From assembly GCF_000346465.2 (NCBI RefSeq), contig NC_034009.1, forward strand, positions 3,818,199-3,882,198: a DNA stretch of 64,000 nucleotides, read 5' to 3'. Both the position numbers and the translations under genes were made by a program. This DNA comes from Prunus persica. Taxonomy: Eukaryota > Streptophyta > Magnoliopsida > Rosales > Rosaceae. Under the pieces are notes generated by a model, which was not told the DNA's origin, made no database searches, and saw nothing but the letters and a program-made list of their open reading frames with translations. The first letter of the stretch is position 1. Each line of letters begins with the position of its first letter. This document shows positions 48,878 to 60,523 of the stretch, in pieces.

Positions 48878-49635
48878 ATTTACATTAATGCCCTTTAAGA
48901 TTTTTGGTATTTTCACAAAATTTTAGTAGGTTTTGAAAATTACACTAGGATTTCTTGAGGTTTCAAATTATTTTTACAAAGCCCTTTTGTTATTTTTCCC
49001 TCCAAAATTGCTAATGGCATAAAAAAAATTTCTTCAAATAAGAAAAGTAATAACTTCAATACCATTTTTTTTTCCTTTTGTTTGGGCTCGCTCTCTGGCT
49101 AGCGAGGAGAGCCGTGCTATATATTAGGGTTAGGTTCTCTTTTGTGTTCTACCATCGTTGTCGCTTTAATCTTGGAAGTGTTGGCCTCGCTTCTGTCTCT
49201 CTTTGTTCCCAAGCGATAGCTTTTCCTTTGCTCGTCGTCTTTCCCTCTTGGTTTAGAGGTAATCATGTTTTGTCGATTTGGGGTTCACGGCTAGGGTGCC
49301 CTAGAGTCGTCACTGCGGTCGTTGTTCACAGCTAGGGCTCTTTGCCCTAACATCGTCACTTCATCCTTTGGATTGCCCTTGGGTCTATTGTTGGGTCTTA
49401 TTTGCCTTAGTGTCGCAGCTATTTTGTTTAACGCAGCTCCACTCCACCCTCTCGATTGAATCTTGGCTTTTGTGTGGTCGTGTGGGTCTGCAGCCTTCGT
49501 GATGGCTTGGTGGTGAGGGTTGCGATAAGGAAGTTTTGCGAGGTGCTGGTGGTGCACACTCAGAGTTTACAGGTGGTTGGCTTCTAGGCTTTTCTTGGGT
49601 AGTATGGATCTGGTGCGTTCTAGGATCCTCTATGT
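48878..49635. other. Left part of a MITE-armed element with unknown interior (unit 1 copy)
   Basis: Begins with an arm related to the MITE at 17329-17729 (ttatttacattaatgccc..., cacaaaattttagtagg). It is followed by GC-richer, CT-rich sequence (49078-49630) with short ORFs on both strands and no domain I recognise. The equivalent in unit 2 is 52513-53191, and the right end lies at 58233-58930. Confidence 0.4.
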
Positions 49636-49709
49636 TATAGCGTAAGTCCAAATTTATGGATTTATCTTATCAAATTTGAATCAAGGGATCTCGATTAACA
49701 GCAAGGGGC

Positions 49710-49772
49710 CTGTAGCTCAAGTAGCAGTAACCTTTACAACTAAGAACATGTGTTTGAATCCCCCACCCCTCA
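49710..49772 (+). mobile_element. tRNA-like SINE head (sister copy)
   Basis: ctgtagctcaagtagcagta and gtttgaatccccc match box A and box B less well than the unit 1 copy at 42603-42665. It has the same context and probably the same origin. Confidence 0.35.
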
Positions 49773-50149
49773 TTATCACTTATGTCACAAAACAAAACAA
49801 AACAAAACAAAAAATTGATATTATAAATAAACCAAACATTATTATTATTTATTTGACCGCCATATAGAAACCTTTGGCTAGGGTACACTACTTCATAATT
49901 TTCTGATTTTTTTAATAAGAAAAAATAAAATTACAACCCAAACCCTTTTGGGCAAGCAGGTCCAAAGAGGTTGAAATAAAAAGCATTTACTAGATAAAGG
50001 GGAACTCAATTTCCCATAAGTGTAATTTTCTGATGATGTGATGCATGATGAACTTTAGTTAAAAATTTGTTTTATGACATTGCTTCATCATGATAAACAT
50101 TGGTCCATACTGAGCATACAAATTGAAAACAAAGGAATTCATAGAGCAT

Positions 50150-50190
<41 letters not shown>

Positions 50191-50201
50191 CTTGGTAGGT
50201 T

Positions 50202-51950
50202 TCAGACTTGATCAGGGACACGAGATTTCCTCAGGCGTGTCATATGGGCCAGCAATTTTTGGTAGTCAGGAAGGTTGTCTTTGATCACAGGAACTTGCTT
50301 GAAATTCTGAACCCATGCATGCAGCCGAGGCAAAGTGCTTGCCTCCAGAACCTTGACACCAACCATTTCTTCAATGGCCTCAAACCAGTGAGGCACCCAA
50401 CCATGTGTTATGTCTACTAAGCTTATAGTTTCACCCCCAAAAAACTTATTGTCTCCTAGGCCTTGCTCTTCCAATATTTTCAGGGTTTCCAATACTGCTT
50501 TTATTGTCTTTTCTCCCTCTGCCCCGGCAGTTAATTCGAAGAATGCACCAAAAATGGGAGCCTGATAAATAAATTCAAAGTACGTAAGCACTTGTATTGA
50601 TTTTGTAATGCAAATTAAAATTTTAAACTGATCATATATAGCTATTTGATATGGTCTCGTAGCGGACAAACTTATTTATCAAATTATATGTTCACCATAT
50701 GATGTGTTAGTATTTCATTTATATATTCAACTATCTCACTTTAAAACTCGTTTAATCCTTAAAAATAAGATACCAACACATCATTTGGTGAGCAAATTTG
50801 GTTCTCTATCCTTTGTTTTACAAGTCGGCATTACTTATGGCCTAGCTTTTTAACATATGTGTGTGAGTCCCAATGATCCAATGTTACATTTACGATGAGG
50901 AGTCATTCTATAGTGACGGGACCTATTGCTATGTTGCAAGAATTCTATAGTGAGGGTCTTATATATGGCCCTTAGGTGAGGCCCTATTCCTTAACCGTTG
51001 GATCAAATTGGTTAATTGTTGGATCAAATTAGTTGACATGATCTAACGATTAAGAGATATGACCTCACCTAAAGACCATATATATATAAGGTCCTCGCTA
51101 TAAAATGACTCTGCTATGTTGATGTATTTGACACCAGGTCTTGGGCCTCACTATTTTCAGGTCCAATGGCAGAGTACCGGCTCTCAAGGGACTCTAGTCT
51201 CTTTTTTCCCTTTGCAATAACATTTTCATTACGAACTACAAAGACAGAAATTATAAATACAGTAGATGTAACCTAATTATGGGTGAACCACTAAAACATA
51301 TGTTTATGTGGCTGTGATTGTGATTCTATCTTCTTAATCGGAATCTACAGACATCAATTTAAAAATTAAATCCGAAGTTTGGTCATATGCTTGTTAACAA
51401 ACTGAAAATTAAATTATTGACCAAAAAAAAAGACTCAACATCAAACTGGTGAAATGAAAAAAAAAAATTGAAAACAGTCTGCGTAGCATATGCAAGAGTC
51501 TTCTTTAGCAAACTAGATCAACAACATAATAGATTTCAACCCAGTAGTCTGTCTCAAAAATTGAACTATAACAAACAGAAAGAAAAAAAAACAGATGATA
51601 CAAAGAGTGATTAATTGAAAATGGAAACCACGCACCTGATACACATAAAATTGGATCCAAAACCGAGCGGAGGCTCTTTCGTGAGCATCTTGAGGCAGCA
51701 GACGATAATTCCCCGGCCAAGTTTCTTCGATGTATTCAAGGATGACAGAGGACTCGGCAATCGGCTTGCCACGATGAACAAGCACCGGGACCTTCTTGTG
51801 AACTGGGTTGAGCTGCAAAAGCAATTCACTCTTGTTTGAAAGGTCTTCTTCTATGTACTCATATTTCACACCCTTGAGCTTTAGAGCCCATATCACTCTG
51901 TAAACATATGGGCTTGGCCAAAACCCTATTAGCTTCACTACTTCTTCCAT
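50202..51950 (-). CDS. GSTU: Tau-class glutathione S-transferase (GST copy 2), 2 exons
   Basis: Conjugates glutathione to electrophiles and herbicide-like compounds, and can reduce peroxides, in the cytosol. Exons 51636-51950 and 50202-50561 join in phase 0 to give 224 aa, normal for the class. The N-terminal thioredoxin-like domain has the tau-type catalytic serine in WPSPYVYR (Ser13), VPVL near 54-57 and the glutathione-binding ESS (66-68). The C-terminal helical domain includes [11 protein letters not shown]. Single-intron structure is typical of tau GSTs. A TATA-like element (about 52003-52012, minus strand) lies upstream. Nearly identical in exon 1 to the pseudogene copy 1; diverged from copy 3. 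No lesion. Confidence 0.95.
50937..51112. mobile_element. Mutator-like MITE with 9-base target duplication
   Basis: Inverted arms (ctatagtgagggtcttatat / atataaggtcctcgctata) between GCTATGTTG at 50928-50936 and 51113-51121. Unit 1 has one copy of GCTATGTTG near 44720, the empty site. The 9-base duplication fits Mutator-like elements. Confidence 0.85.
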
Positions 51951-53191
51951 TGTTGACGTGTTGAGGTCAAGACAGGAGGCTCATAGCAGTCTAAATTTTG
52001 GTTGCTGATATAATACTCTCTGAATTTTGACTTGGCTTTAGTGGTAACTCGTAACTTGTAAGTAAGACAAAATGAAATGTTAGTCCTGTAGCTGCTTGGA
52101 AAATGCATGAAAAGTGACATGCCCCCCGCCTTTCTTAGTTTCTTCTTTTATGTATCTCTTTTTTATTCTCTCCTTTTTCTATCTTTTTTTAAAGTTCTAC
52201 ATCCACCGAATGGACCTTATCCTTTTCTTTTTTTTGGGTCAAATGGTAATTTTGCCTCTCTTTCTCGTTCTTTATTGCTCGCTGACTACGTTACAAGAAA
52301 ATTCTTCTCTAATAGATGTTGACAGAAACTACTTGTTTTCAAATAGGACAAAACAAAGCCCTTCAAATTTCAAACCTCCAAATTTTATTTTATTTTGAAA
52401 AAATGTGATTCCTATGAAGCATGTATATGTCACTATGTGGAATTTACACAAAGCTAGTCAGTCCTGACTTTGAATATCTGTGTGTGAGTTGGAAAGGGTA
52501 GAAAAAGAAAAGTTATTTACATTAATGCCCTTTAAGATTTTTGGTATTTTTACAAAATTTTAGTAGGTTTTGAAAATTACACTAGGATTTCCTAAGGTTT
52601 CAAATTATTTTTACAAAGCCCTTCTGTTATTTTTCCCTCCAAAATTGCTAATGGCATAAAAAAAATTTCTTCACATAACAAAAGTAATAACTTCAATACC
52701 TTTTTTTTCCTTATTTGGGCACGCTCTCTAGCTAGCGAGGAGAGCCATGCTATATATTAGGGTTAGGTTCTCTTTTGCGCTCTACCGCTACTGTTGCGTG
52801 TCTTGGAAGTGTTGGCCTCGCTTCTGTCTCTCTTTGTTCCTGAACGATAGCTTTGCCTTTGCTCGTCGTCTTTCCCTCTTGGTTTAGAGGTGATTATGTT
52901 TTGTCGATTTAGGGTTCACAGCTAGGGCTTCGTGCCCTAGCGTCGTCACTGCGGTCGTTGTTCACGGCTAGGGCTCTTTGCCCTAACATCGTCACTTCAT
53001 CCACTACATCGTCACTTCATCCACTAGATTGCCCTTGGGCCTGTTGTTGGGTCTTATTTGCCTTAGTGTCGTTGCTATTTCGTTTAACGCGGCTCCATCT
53101 CCATCGTCTAGGTTGAATCTCAGCTTTTGTGTGGTTGTGTGGTCGTATAGGTCTGCAGCCTTTGTGATGGCTTGATGGTGAGGGTTGCAAT

Positions 53192-53653
53192 TGTTGGAAA
53201 AGATTGCGAAAAATCAAAAAGCCAATAAATAAATATGGCACTCTCAGGATCTGACTTCTCCCAGCCTTGTGTAAATAAAATGGACAAAATTAATACTTTA
53301 TCTTCCACTAAGAAAAATAATGGGAATACAAAATTAATCTCACCAAACACCGGTGGCTAAACTCTCTCTTGGTTTTTTTTTTCTCAAGAGGATTTTCTCT
53401 CATACACAAGTGAGGTTTTCTTATCTCTCAAAACTCTCTATGTTTTGGTTTTCTAAAGGATGATTTGAACTGAAGGAAAGCAACTGCTTTTATAGCCAAC
53501 GTTTCTGACAAATTGGTGGCCTTGCATGCGAGAGAGTTTTTCTCATTTTTTCTTCCGTTCGTTTTCTTCAGATTTTCTCGTCCTTTCTTTTATTTTATTT
53601 TAATATTTATTTTCCTTCTTTTTCTCTCCTCCACTAACGAGGGAAACCCATCA
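53192..53653 (-). repeat. Copia LTR (3' LTR in element orientation)
   Basis: A 462-base repeat of 57771-58232, next to the polypurine tract, therefore the downstream LTR of the minus-strand element. Confidence 0.93.
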
Positions 53654-53789
53654 ATCTCCCCCTCCTGACTTAGGTGGAGGGCTCCAGCAGTCCAGCTGCT
53701 CTTCTGCAAAATTCGTACTTGTCCTTAGGTAAGGACTTGGTCATCATATTTGAACTATTGTCATCAGTATGGATTTTCTCAAGTTGTAA

Positions 53790-56700
53790 TTACTTTGACT
53801 CCAACACATCACGTATCCAGTGATATCGCACATCAATGTGCTTCGACCTCGAGTGAAAACTCGGATTCTTGCTCAAGTGGATCGCACTCTGACTATCGCA
53901 ATGCAAAATGTATTTGTGCTGCTCTTGCCCTAATTCTTGTAGGAATTGCTTCATCCAAAGCATTTCTTTGCATGCTTCAGTAGCTGCAATGAACTCTGCC
54001 TCTGTAGTTGATAGAGCAACACATTTCTGTAACTTTGATTGCCATGAAACTGCTCCCCCTGAAAATGTAATCAGGTATCCTGAAGTAGATTTTCTGGAAT
54101 CAAGATCTCCTGCCATGTCTGCATCTGTGTAGCCAATCAATTCATATTTTCCACCTCCAAAACACAAACTCATTTTGGAAGTACCCCTGAGATATCTGAG
54201 AATCCACTTCACAGCATTCCAATGCTCTCTGCCTGGTTTAGACAGGAATCTGCTTACAACGCCAACTGCGTGCGTTATGTCTGGCCTCGTGCAAATCATT
54301 GCATACATCAGACTACCAACAGCTGAGGAATATGGCACCATATCCATGTTTTCTTTTTCTTTCTCACATGTGGGACTCTGCTTTGAACTAAGCTTGAAGT
54401 GACTAGGAAATGGAGTAGAAACTGGTTTTGCTTTATCCATGCTAAACCGTTTTAGTACCTTCTCGATATAACTTTCTTGTGATAACCTAAACTTCCAATT
54501 TTTTCTATCACGGGTTATACTCATACCGAGGATTCGTTTTGCGGGTCCTAAGTCTTTCATAGCAAAAGACTTGCTCAACTCTTTCTTCAGCTTGCTAATC
54601 TTGTCACTGTTTTGTCCCACGATCAACATGTCATCGACATAGAGAAGAAGTATGATGAATTCACCATCATCAAATCTTTTCACAAATACACAATGGTCTG
54701 AAGTAGTCCATCGATATCTGTGTTCAATCATGAAGGAATCAAACTTCTTGTACCATTGTCGAGGTGCCTGCTTGAGTCCATATAAGCTCTTCTTCAGCCG
54801 ACATACCAAATCTTCTTTTCCTTTGACTTTGAATCCTTCTGGCTGCTCCATGTATATTTCTTCTTCAAGATCTCCGTGAAGAAAAGCTGTCTTCACATCT
54901 AGCTGTTCGATCTCGAGATTCAGGCTTGCAGCCAAACCGAGTACAACCCGTATGGATGACACCTTCACTACGGGTGAGAAAATCTCTTCAAAGTCAATTC
55001 CTTTCTTCTGACTGAAACCTTTCACAACTAGCCTTGCCTTAAACCTGGGCTTAGAGTTGTTTTCTTCCGTCTTCAGTCGATACACCCATTTGTTCTTGAG
55101 TGCTCTTCTACCTTTTGGTAGGTTCACTAGATCATATGTGTGGTTCTCATGCAGAGATTGCATCTCTTCATGCATGGCTTTCAACCACTCATTTTGTTGA
55201 TCATGAGTCAATGCTTCTTTATAGCATTCTGGTTCTCCCCCGTCTGTTAGGAGAACGTAATCATCTGGAGAGTACCTACTCAGAGGTCTCCGTACCCTGG
55301 TCGATCGTCTTGGTTGGAATTCGGCTGCTGGCTCTTCATCGGCTTGTGCTTCTAGCCCTTCATCTGCTGCATCATCTATTATACCATCAGTTGTATGACC
55401 ATCACTCATGTCACCATCAACTGGTTCATTTATAATAGGATCACTAGCTAGATCATCAGTATCATTGGATTCATCTCGCTTGTCATTGTGCTCCAATGGA
55501 GAAGGAACTGGATCTAAGTTAGCTGGATATTCTCTAGGATTATTAGGTTTATCACCTCTTCGAATGTCTTCAATGTTCTGATCTTCAAAGAAGACAACAT
55601 CTGTACTTCTAATAATCTTTCTAGCTACAGGATCCCATAACCTGTAACCGAATTCTTCATTCCTATATCCCACGAAGATACATTCTTTCGACTTTGCGTC
55701 GAGCTTGGATCTCTCGTCTTTAGGAATATGAACAAAAGATCTACAACCAAAAACTTTTAGATGATTGTAGGAAACGTCTTTTCCCGACCAGAACTTGTTC
55801 GGGACATCACCATTCAAAGGTGCTGAAGGAGAAAGGTTGATTAGATCAACTGCAGTCATCAGGGCTTCACCCCAAAAACTTTTGGGCAGCTTGGCATGAG
55901 ATAACATTGTTCTTATTCTTTCAACAATTGTTCTGTTCATTCTCTTAGCTATGCCATTATGCTGAGGAGTCTTCGGAACAGATCTTTCATGCCTAATTCC
56001 ATTACTTCTACAGTAGTTTCTAAATGCCCCCATATATTCTCCTCCGTTATCGGTGCGAATACATTTGAAGCTTCTACCAGTCTCTCGTTCAACGCTAGCA
56101 TGAAACTGCTTGAACACTTCATACACTTGATCTTTTGTTCTAAGTGCGTAAGCCCGTACCTTCCTGGAATGATCATCAATGAAGGTAACAAAATATCTTG
56201 CACCACCAAGAGTACTAGTGGTCATAGAACCACAAACATCAGAGTACACAACATCCAATACATTGGGTTTTCTTTGTGCATGACCATGTTGAAACAAAGC
56301 TCTATGCTGCTTTCCAGCCAAGCAATGCGTGCATGATTTTAGAGGCATGTCATTCTTCATCCCAGTCAGTGCCTTTCTTTTGGCTAGAATTTCCAGCCCT
56401 TTCTCGCTCATGTGACTGAGCCGTTTATGCCATAGCTTGATTGAGTCTTCTGCGAGAGCATTTACGTACCCATTACTGACTTTTGCATGTGTCATGTATA
56501 GGGTGTTCTCCTTCTTCCCTCGTGCTAGGACAAGAGAGTTCTTGCTGAGTTTCCATTTCCCTTCAGCAAAGACATTGATGTATCCTTCATCGTCAAGTAA
56601 TCCAGTGGAGATTAGATTGAGACGCATGTCTGGAACATGTCTCACATCCTTGAGGACCAAGTGACAGCTTGTGTTGGTTTCAAGGGAAATATCTCATCTT

Positions 56701-57721
56701 CCCACGATCTTGGACAATTTGTCATTTCCCATCCTCACATTACCAAAATCTCCATTGGTGTAAGATGTAAAGAAGTCCCCCCGTGAGGTGACATGAAATG
56801 ATGTACCAGAGTCCACTATCCAACATGTATCTTGAGAGGACAAATTAACGAAGCCATCACCACATAGAATAATTACCTCATTTCCACCAGAGGTAGTTGC
56901 AGTCGTGTGCCTGGCATTACTCTTTTCGTTACCTCTATCTTGCTCTCGCTTAAACAACATGCACTCTCTCTTCATGTGGCCTATCCCGCCACAATGGTAA
57001 CATTCTGGGTCCTTTCTTGTCTTGGACCTTCCTCTCAAGCCATCTCTTGACCTGCCCTTTGATTATCTCCCCTGTGGAATTTTCTATTATTAGTTCTTCC
57101 ACGATACTCTGAGATGAGGGCTTCTGACTCGGCTACTACACCTTGTTCTTTCCTCCTTGCTTCTTCATTGAACATGCTATCTTTAACTATGTCCAATGTA
57201 AGAACGCCTTGAGGAGCTGAATTGCTTAAGGATACAACTAGTGTATCCCAGCTATCAGGCAAATAGCTGAGTAACATTAGTGCTTGTAACTCATCAATCA
57301 CCATCTTCATATTCGTCAACAGGTTGATCAAACCTTGGAAGTCACTGAGATGCTCGGTAACACTTCGACCATCTCTGTACTTAAGGTTTACCAACCGTCG
57401 GATAACCGATGCTTTATTTTGAGTGGTCTTCCGCTCGTACATGGACGACAATTTTGTCCATAATTTGTATTTATCCGTCTCTTGTGCCACATGGTGGAAC
57501 ACACTTTGATCCACCCATTGTTGGATTTGTCCGACAACTTTTCTATTCAGAATGCTTCATGCATCGTCTGACTTCCCTGCTGGTTTTTGTCCCAGAAAGT
57601 GAAGGGGCTCATACAAATCCTTGCAGTAAAGGATGTCCTCCATTCTTGGATTCCAAATGGAGTAATTGGATGCATTCAATTTTAACATTGTTGCTGATGA
57701 TGATGACGATGACTCCTCCAT
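53790..57721 (-). pseudogene. Copia gag-pol polyprotein gene with a few disabling changes
   Basis: Starts at ATG 57721. An in-frame TGA at 57557-57559 falls in gag, a single-base frameshift lies near 57037, and a TGA at 56694-56696 follows the protease region. After that a 956-codon open frame covers the rest. Order of domains: gag (57721-57050), CCHC zinc knuckle CYHCGGIGHMKREC (near 56990), protease DSGTSFH (near 56815), integrase with HKRLSHMSEKG then HCLAG zinc-binding residues and the catalytic core region (about 56430-55700), reverse transcriptase with FLHGDLEEEIYMEQPEGF and YVDDM (about 55200-54600), and RNase H (about 54170-53800). Three single changes separate it from an open frame; it is treated as inactive. 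Confidence 0.9.
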
Positions 57722-57756
57722 CTTAAATTACACAAGAATATAATTTTTGAGCCAAA

Positions 57757-57768
57757 GCTCTGATACCA
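57757..57768 (-). other. Copia primer-binding site
   Basis: TGGTATCAGAGC on the minus strand, two bases inside the upstream LTR, is the standard initiator-tRNA-Met complement of plant Copia elements. Confidence 0.9.
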
Positions 57769-57770
57769 CT

Positions 57771-58232
57771 TGTTGAAAAAGATTGCGAAAAATCAAAGAG
57801 CCAATAAATAAATATGGCACTCCCAGGATCTGACTTCTCCCAGCCTTGTGTAAATAAAATGGACAAAATTAACACTCTATCTTCCACTAAGAAAAATAAT
57901 GGGAATACAAAATTAATCTCACCAAACACCGGTGGCTAAACTCTCTCTTGGTTTTTTTTTTCTCAAGAGGATTTTCTCTCTCACACAAGTGAGGTTTTCT
58001 TATCTCTCAAAACTCTCTATGTTTTGGTTTTCTAAAGGATGATTTGAACTAAAGGAAGGCAACTGCTTTTATAGCCAACGTTCCTGACAAATTGGTGGCC
58101 TTGCATGCGAGAGAGTTTTTCTCATTTTTTCTTCCGTTTGTTTTCTTCAGATTTTCCCGTCCTTTCTTTTATTTTATTTTAATATTTATTTTCCTTCTTT
58201 TTCTCTCCTCCACTAACGAGGGAAACCCATCA
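57771..58232 (-). repeat. Copia LTR (5' LTR in element orientation)
   Basis: Partner of 53192-53653, next to the primer-binding site, followed on the plus strand by the GCAAT duplication. Confidence 0.93.
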
Positions 58233-58237
58233 GCAAT

Positions 58238-58930
58238 AAGGAAGTTTTGCACGGTGCTGGTGGTGTACGCTCGGAGTTTACAAGTGGTTGGCTTCTAGGC
58301 TTGTCTTAGGTAGTATGGATCTGGTGCATTCTAGGATCTTCTGTGTTAGGCACGATTTTTTTGTGGATAGGGTTGTTGGTTGCAATCTCTGTACCCATCT
58401 CTCTGGTTTTTTTTTTTTTTTTTTTTTTGTGGTGGGGATTTGGGATCCGGGTGGTGATAGAGCCCTTACTGTTTTTGAGCAATATTTCGGGCAACACCAT
58501 GTGCTCATGGATTCTCCTAGTGCGTATAGAATTTGCATCGACGAGTTTGATGATAAGGCTTGGAGTTGTGATTTGTTTGTTTCCTTCTTTCGAGTTCTTT
58601 GTAGCAGTCCAAAGTGGCATGTGTCGGATTCTCTTGTGACATGTGTGGTACTCTTTCTACTCTGGGATTTGTCCTAGATGGTTTTCCTAGGAAGGTTTTA
58701 ACGAATCCAATGTATTTGTGCCAATATGTGTATACCTTTTTGGTTTATGAATGAAATCTTATTCTCAAAAAACTTCAACACCTGTATCTTTGAGGTAAAC
58801 TTTGTCATTTGAAGAAATGTTTTTTATGACGTCAATCGTTTTTAACGGAAAATTACTAAAAGGGGTTTTGTGAAAACAATTTCAAACCACAAGAGGTGTT
58901 AGCTAGTGTAAACTTTGAAACCATAAGGCC
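58238..58930 (+). other. Right part of the MITE-armed element with unknown ORF
   Basis: Contains a plus-strand open frame (58288-58677) interrupted by a poly-T run at 58410-58430. It has a stretch with FEQYFGQHHVLMDSPSAYRI and following acidic residues that I do not recognise. Near 58735-58770 is a ttggtttatgaatgaaatct-type end reminiscent of plant LINE or gene 3' ends. The arm at 58780-58930 is inverted relative to the arm at 48878/52513, which suggests one element of about 1.3-1.5 kb before the duplication and Copia insertion. Confidence 0.35.
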
Positions 58931-59421
58931 CCGTTTGTTTCTTGGAAAAGGGGGCTTAGGGATGGGAAATCATTTGCTTTCCCATGTTTGGTAAGTCTAT
59001 GCATGGGAAATCGTTGTCTTGTACATAAGAAAGTAGGGGGGTTGGGGGAAGTAAAGCCCTCATTCTCTCTTTGGTTTTGTTTTCCTCCTCATAGGAAAGT
59101 TTGGGAAAATGAGCCAACATAAAATACACATTTTTTTTATGACCATACTATCCCCATTAACAATTTAGAATTACAATTAGCATTAAATGCTTTTTTTTTT
59201 TTTAAAAAAAATTTGATTTCATATGAGTATAATTGGAAACTTAAACAAACTTTGTTTTATATTCCTACACAAACCAAACATGTGAAAGGAAATAAAGTGG
59301 TATTTCTTAATTACTTTTCCAAGATTACCAAACATAGGAAATGAATCTCCATTTCTTATCCCTTGAGAAATGACATGGGAAGTGATTTCCCCTCGAATCC
59401 GTTCTGTGAACCAAACGGGGC
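58928..59421. mobile_element. MITE with GCCCCGTTTG termini
   Basis: Ends GCCCCGTTTG and CCAAACGGGGC form an inverted repeat flanked by TAAG (58924-58927, 59422-59425). Inner arms (gggaaatca...tttcccat and similar) also pair. No ORF of note. The superfamily is not settled, because a 3-base TAA target (PIF/Harbinger) or a 4-base TAAG can both be read. Confidence 0.7.
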
Positions 59422-59756
59422 TAAGTGTAACTGTAGAATTACCATTTAAGTTCCATGATTCCAATTTCTTTTTGATTTTCCTATCTAAATAGAATTACCA
59501 TCTAGGAACTGGCTTAAAATTTCTTTTTTACTCGAGGGTAAGGGCCTTATAGTTTAAGTGGTTAAAAGTCTTCCCCCAATATCGATTGTGTAAAATAAAT
59601 ATAAGAAATTCATTTTTATTCCAAGGGCACTACTCCCTTTTGAAACAGAATAATTTGGTACATGAAGTTGAAATTGGATAAAATAAGCACACAATAATAT
59701 TATACACATAACATATATGAGCCATGACCCTATGCAAAAAGCTATAGCCAATATGA

Positions 59757-60523
59757 CTACTGGGCAGTGCTTTTGGCCAAGACAAACTTCTCTCTTGTAT
59801 GTTTCACATAGTCAAGCAGTCTTCCATGATCAGGCAGGTTCTCTTTGATCACAGGCGCTTGCTTAAAATTCTGAGCCCATGCATGCAAGCGAGGCAGCGT
59901 GCCTGGTTCTATCACTTTTTTCCCTACTGCTTCTTCCACGCATTCAAACCAGTAACTCAGAGCTCCACAGGCAATGTCCACCAGACCAATAGTGTCGCCG
60001 CCGAAGAATATTTTGTCTCCAAGGACTTGTTCTTCCAAGATTTTTAGAGTTTCATGCAACTCTTTTGTTGCCTTTTCTTGTTCTTCATCTCCAACAGCTC
60101 GAAAATATGCACTAAGGCTGGGCCTTATCTGGAAAGGAGAACAAAAAAAGAAGAGATCGATGTCAGTACGTTTTCAAATTCAGAATCTCCTACACGTAAA
60201 ATGTAATTAATTACCTTCTCTACTCCAAATTGCATCCAAAATCGAGCAAGGGCTTTTTCATGAGGATCTTTTGGAAGCAATGGCTTCTCTGGCCATGTTT
60301 CTTCGATGTATTCGAGGATGATGAGGGACTCAGCAATTGTCTTGCCGCCATGGACAAGCACTGGCACCTTCTTGTAAACTGGGTTGGACTGCAAGAGCAA
60401 CTGGCTCTTGTTTGAAAGGTCTTCTTCTATGTACTCATAGCTCACACCCTTGAGCTTTAGAGCCCAAATCACTCTGTGAACAAAAAAGCTTGGCCAAAAT
60501 CCCAGCAGCTTCACCTCTGCCAT
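59757..60523 (-). CDS. GSTU: Tau-class glutathione S-transferase (GST copy 3), 2 exons
   Basis: Exons 60215-60523 and 59757-60128 join in phase 0 to give 226 aa. The thioredoxin-like half has WPSFFVHR with the catalytic serine (Ser12), VPVL, and AESL with glutathione-contacting Glu65-Ser66. The helical half has [12 protein letters not shown] and [11 protein letters not shown]. It is clearly a paralog of copies 1 and 2 but more diverged, with a much shorter intron (86 bases), and lies outside the recent tandem duplication. An ATG nine codons upstream is in frame, but [12 protein letters not shown] is the family start. No lesion. A TATA-like tatatata is near 60600 on the minus strand. Confidence 0.95.

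Larger units (their letters stand above)
42526..49635. repeat. GST tandem duplication, unit 1
   Basis: Starts at gttatagcgtaa (about 42526) and ends at ggatcctctatgtta, where unit 2 begins with the same start motif (about 49632). It carries the GST pseudogene. Compared with unit 2 it has extra insertions at 42716-43250 (hAT-like MITE), 43382-43639 (Cassandra solo LTR), 43745-44144 (MITE), about 44850-45340, and 45965-48676 (PIF/Harbinger). Confidence 0.85.
53192..58232 (-). mobile_element. Ty1/Copia LTR retrotransposon, nearly complete
   Basis: Two 462-base LTRs (53192-53653 and 57771-58232; TGTTG...CATCA), flanked by GCAAT (53187-53191, 58233-58237). The empty site in unit 1 is near 49523. 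It lies on the minus strand: the primer site TGGTATCAGAGC, complementary to initiator tRNA-Met, is at 57757-57768, and a polypurine tract (GGAGGGGGAGA) is near 53656-53667. Gag, protease, integrase, reverse transcriptase and RNase H are all recognisable in Copia order. By eye the LTRs differ at about a dozen places, so the insertion is fairly young but not very recent. Confidence 0.95.
49636..58345. repeat. GST tandem duplication, unit 2
   Basis: A direct copy of unit 1, ending near ggatcttctgtgtta (about 58345). It lacks the unit 1 insertions but has a Mutator-like MITE (50937-51112) and a Copia element (53192-58232) of its own. It carries the intact GST copy 2. Confidence 0.85.

Noticed and set aside
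53750..56664. Plus-strand ORFs across the Copia element
   Set aside because: They are antisense shadows of the gag-pol frame on the minus strand.
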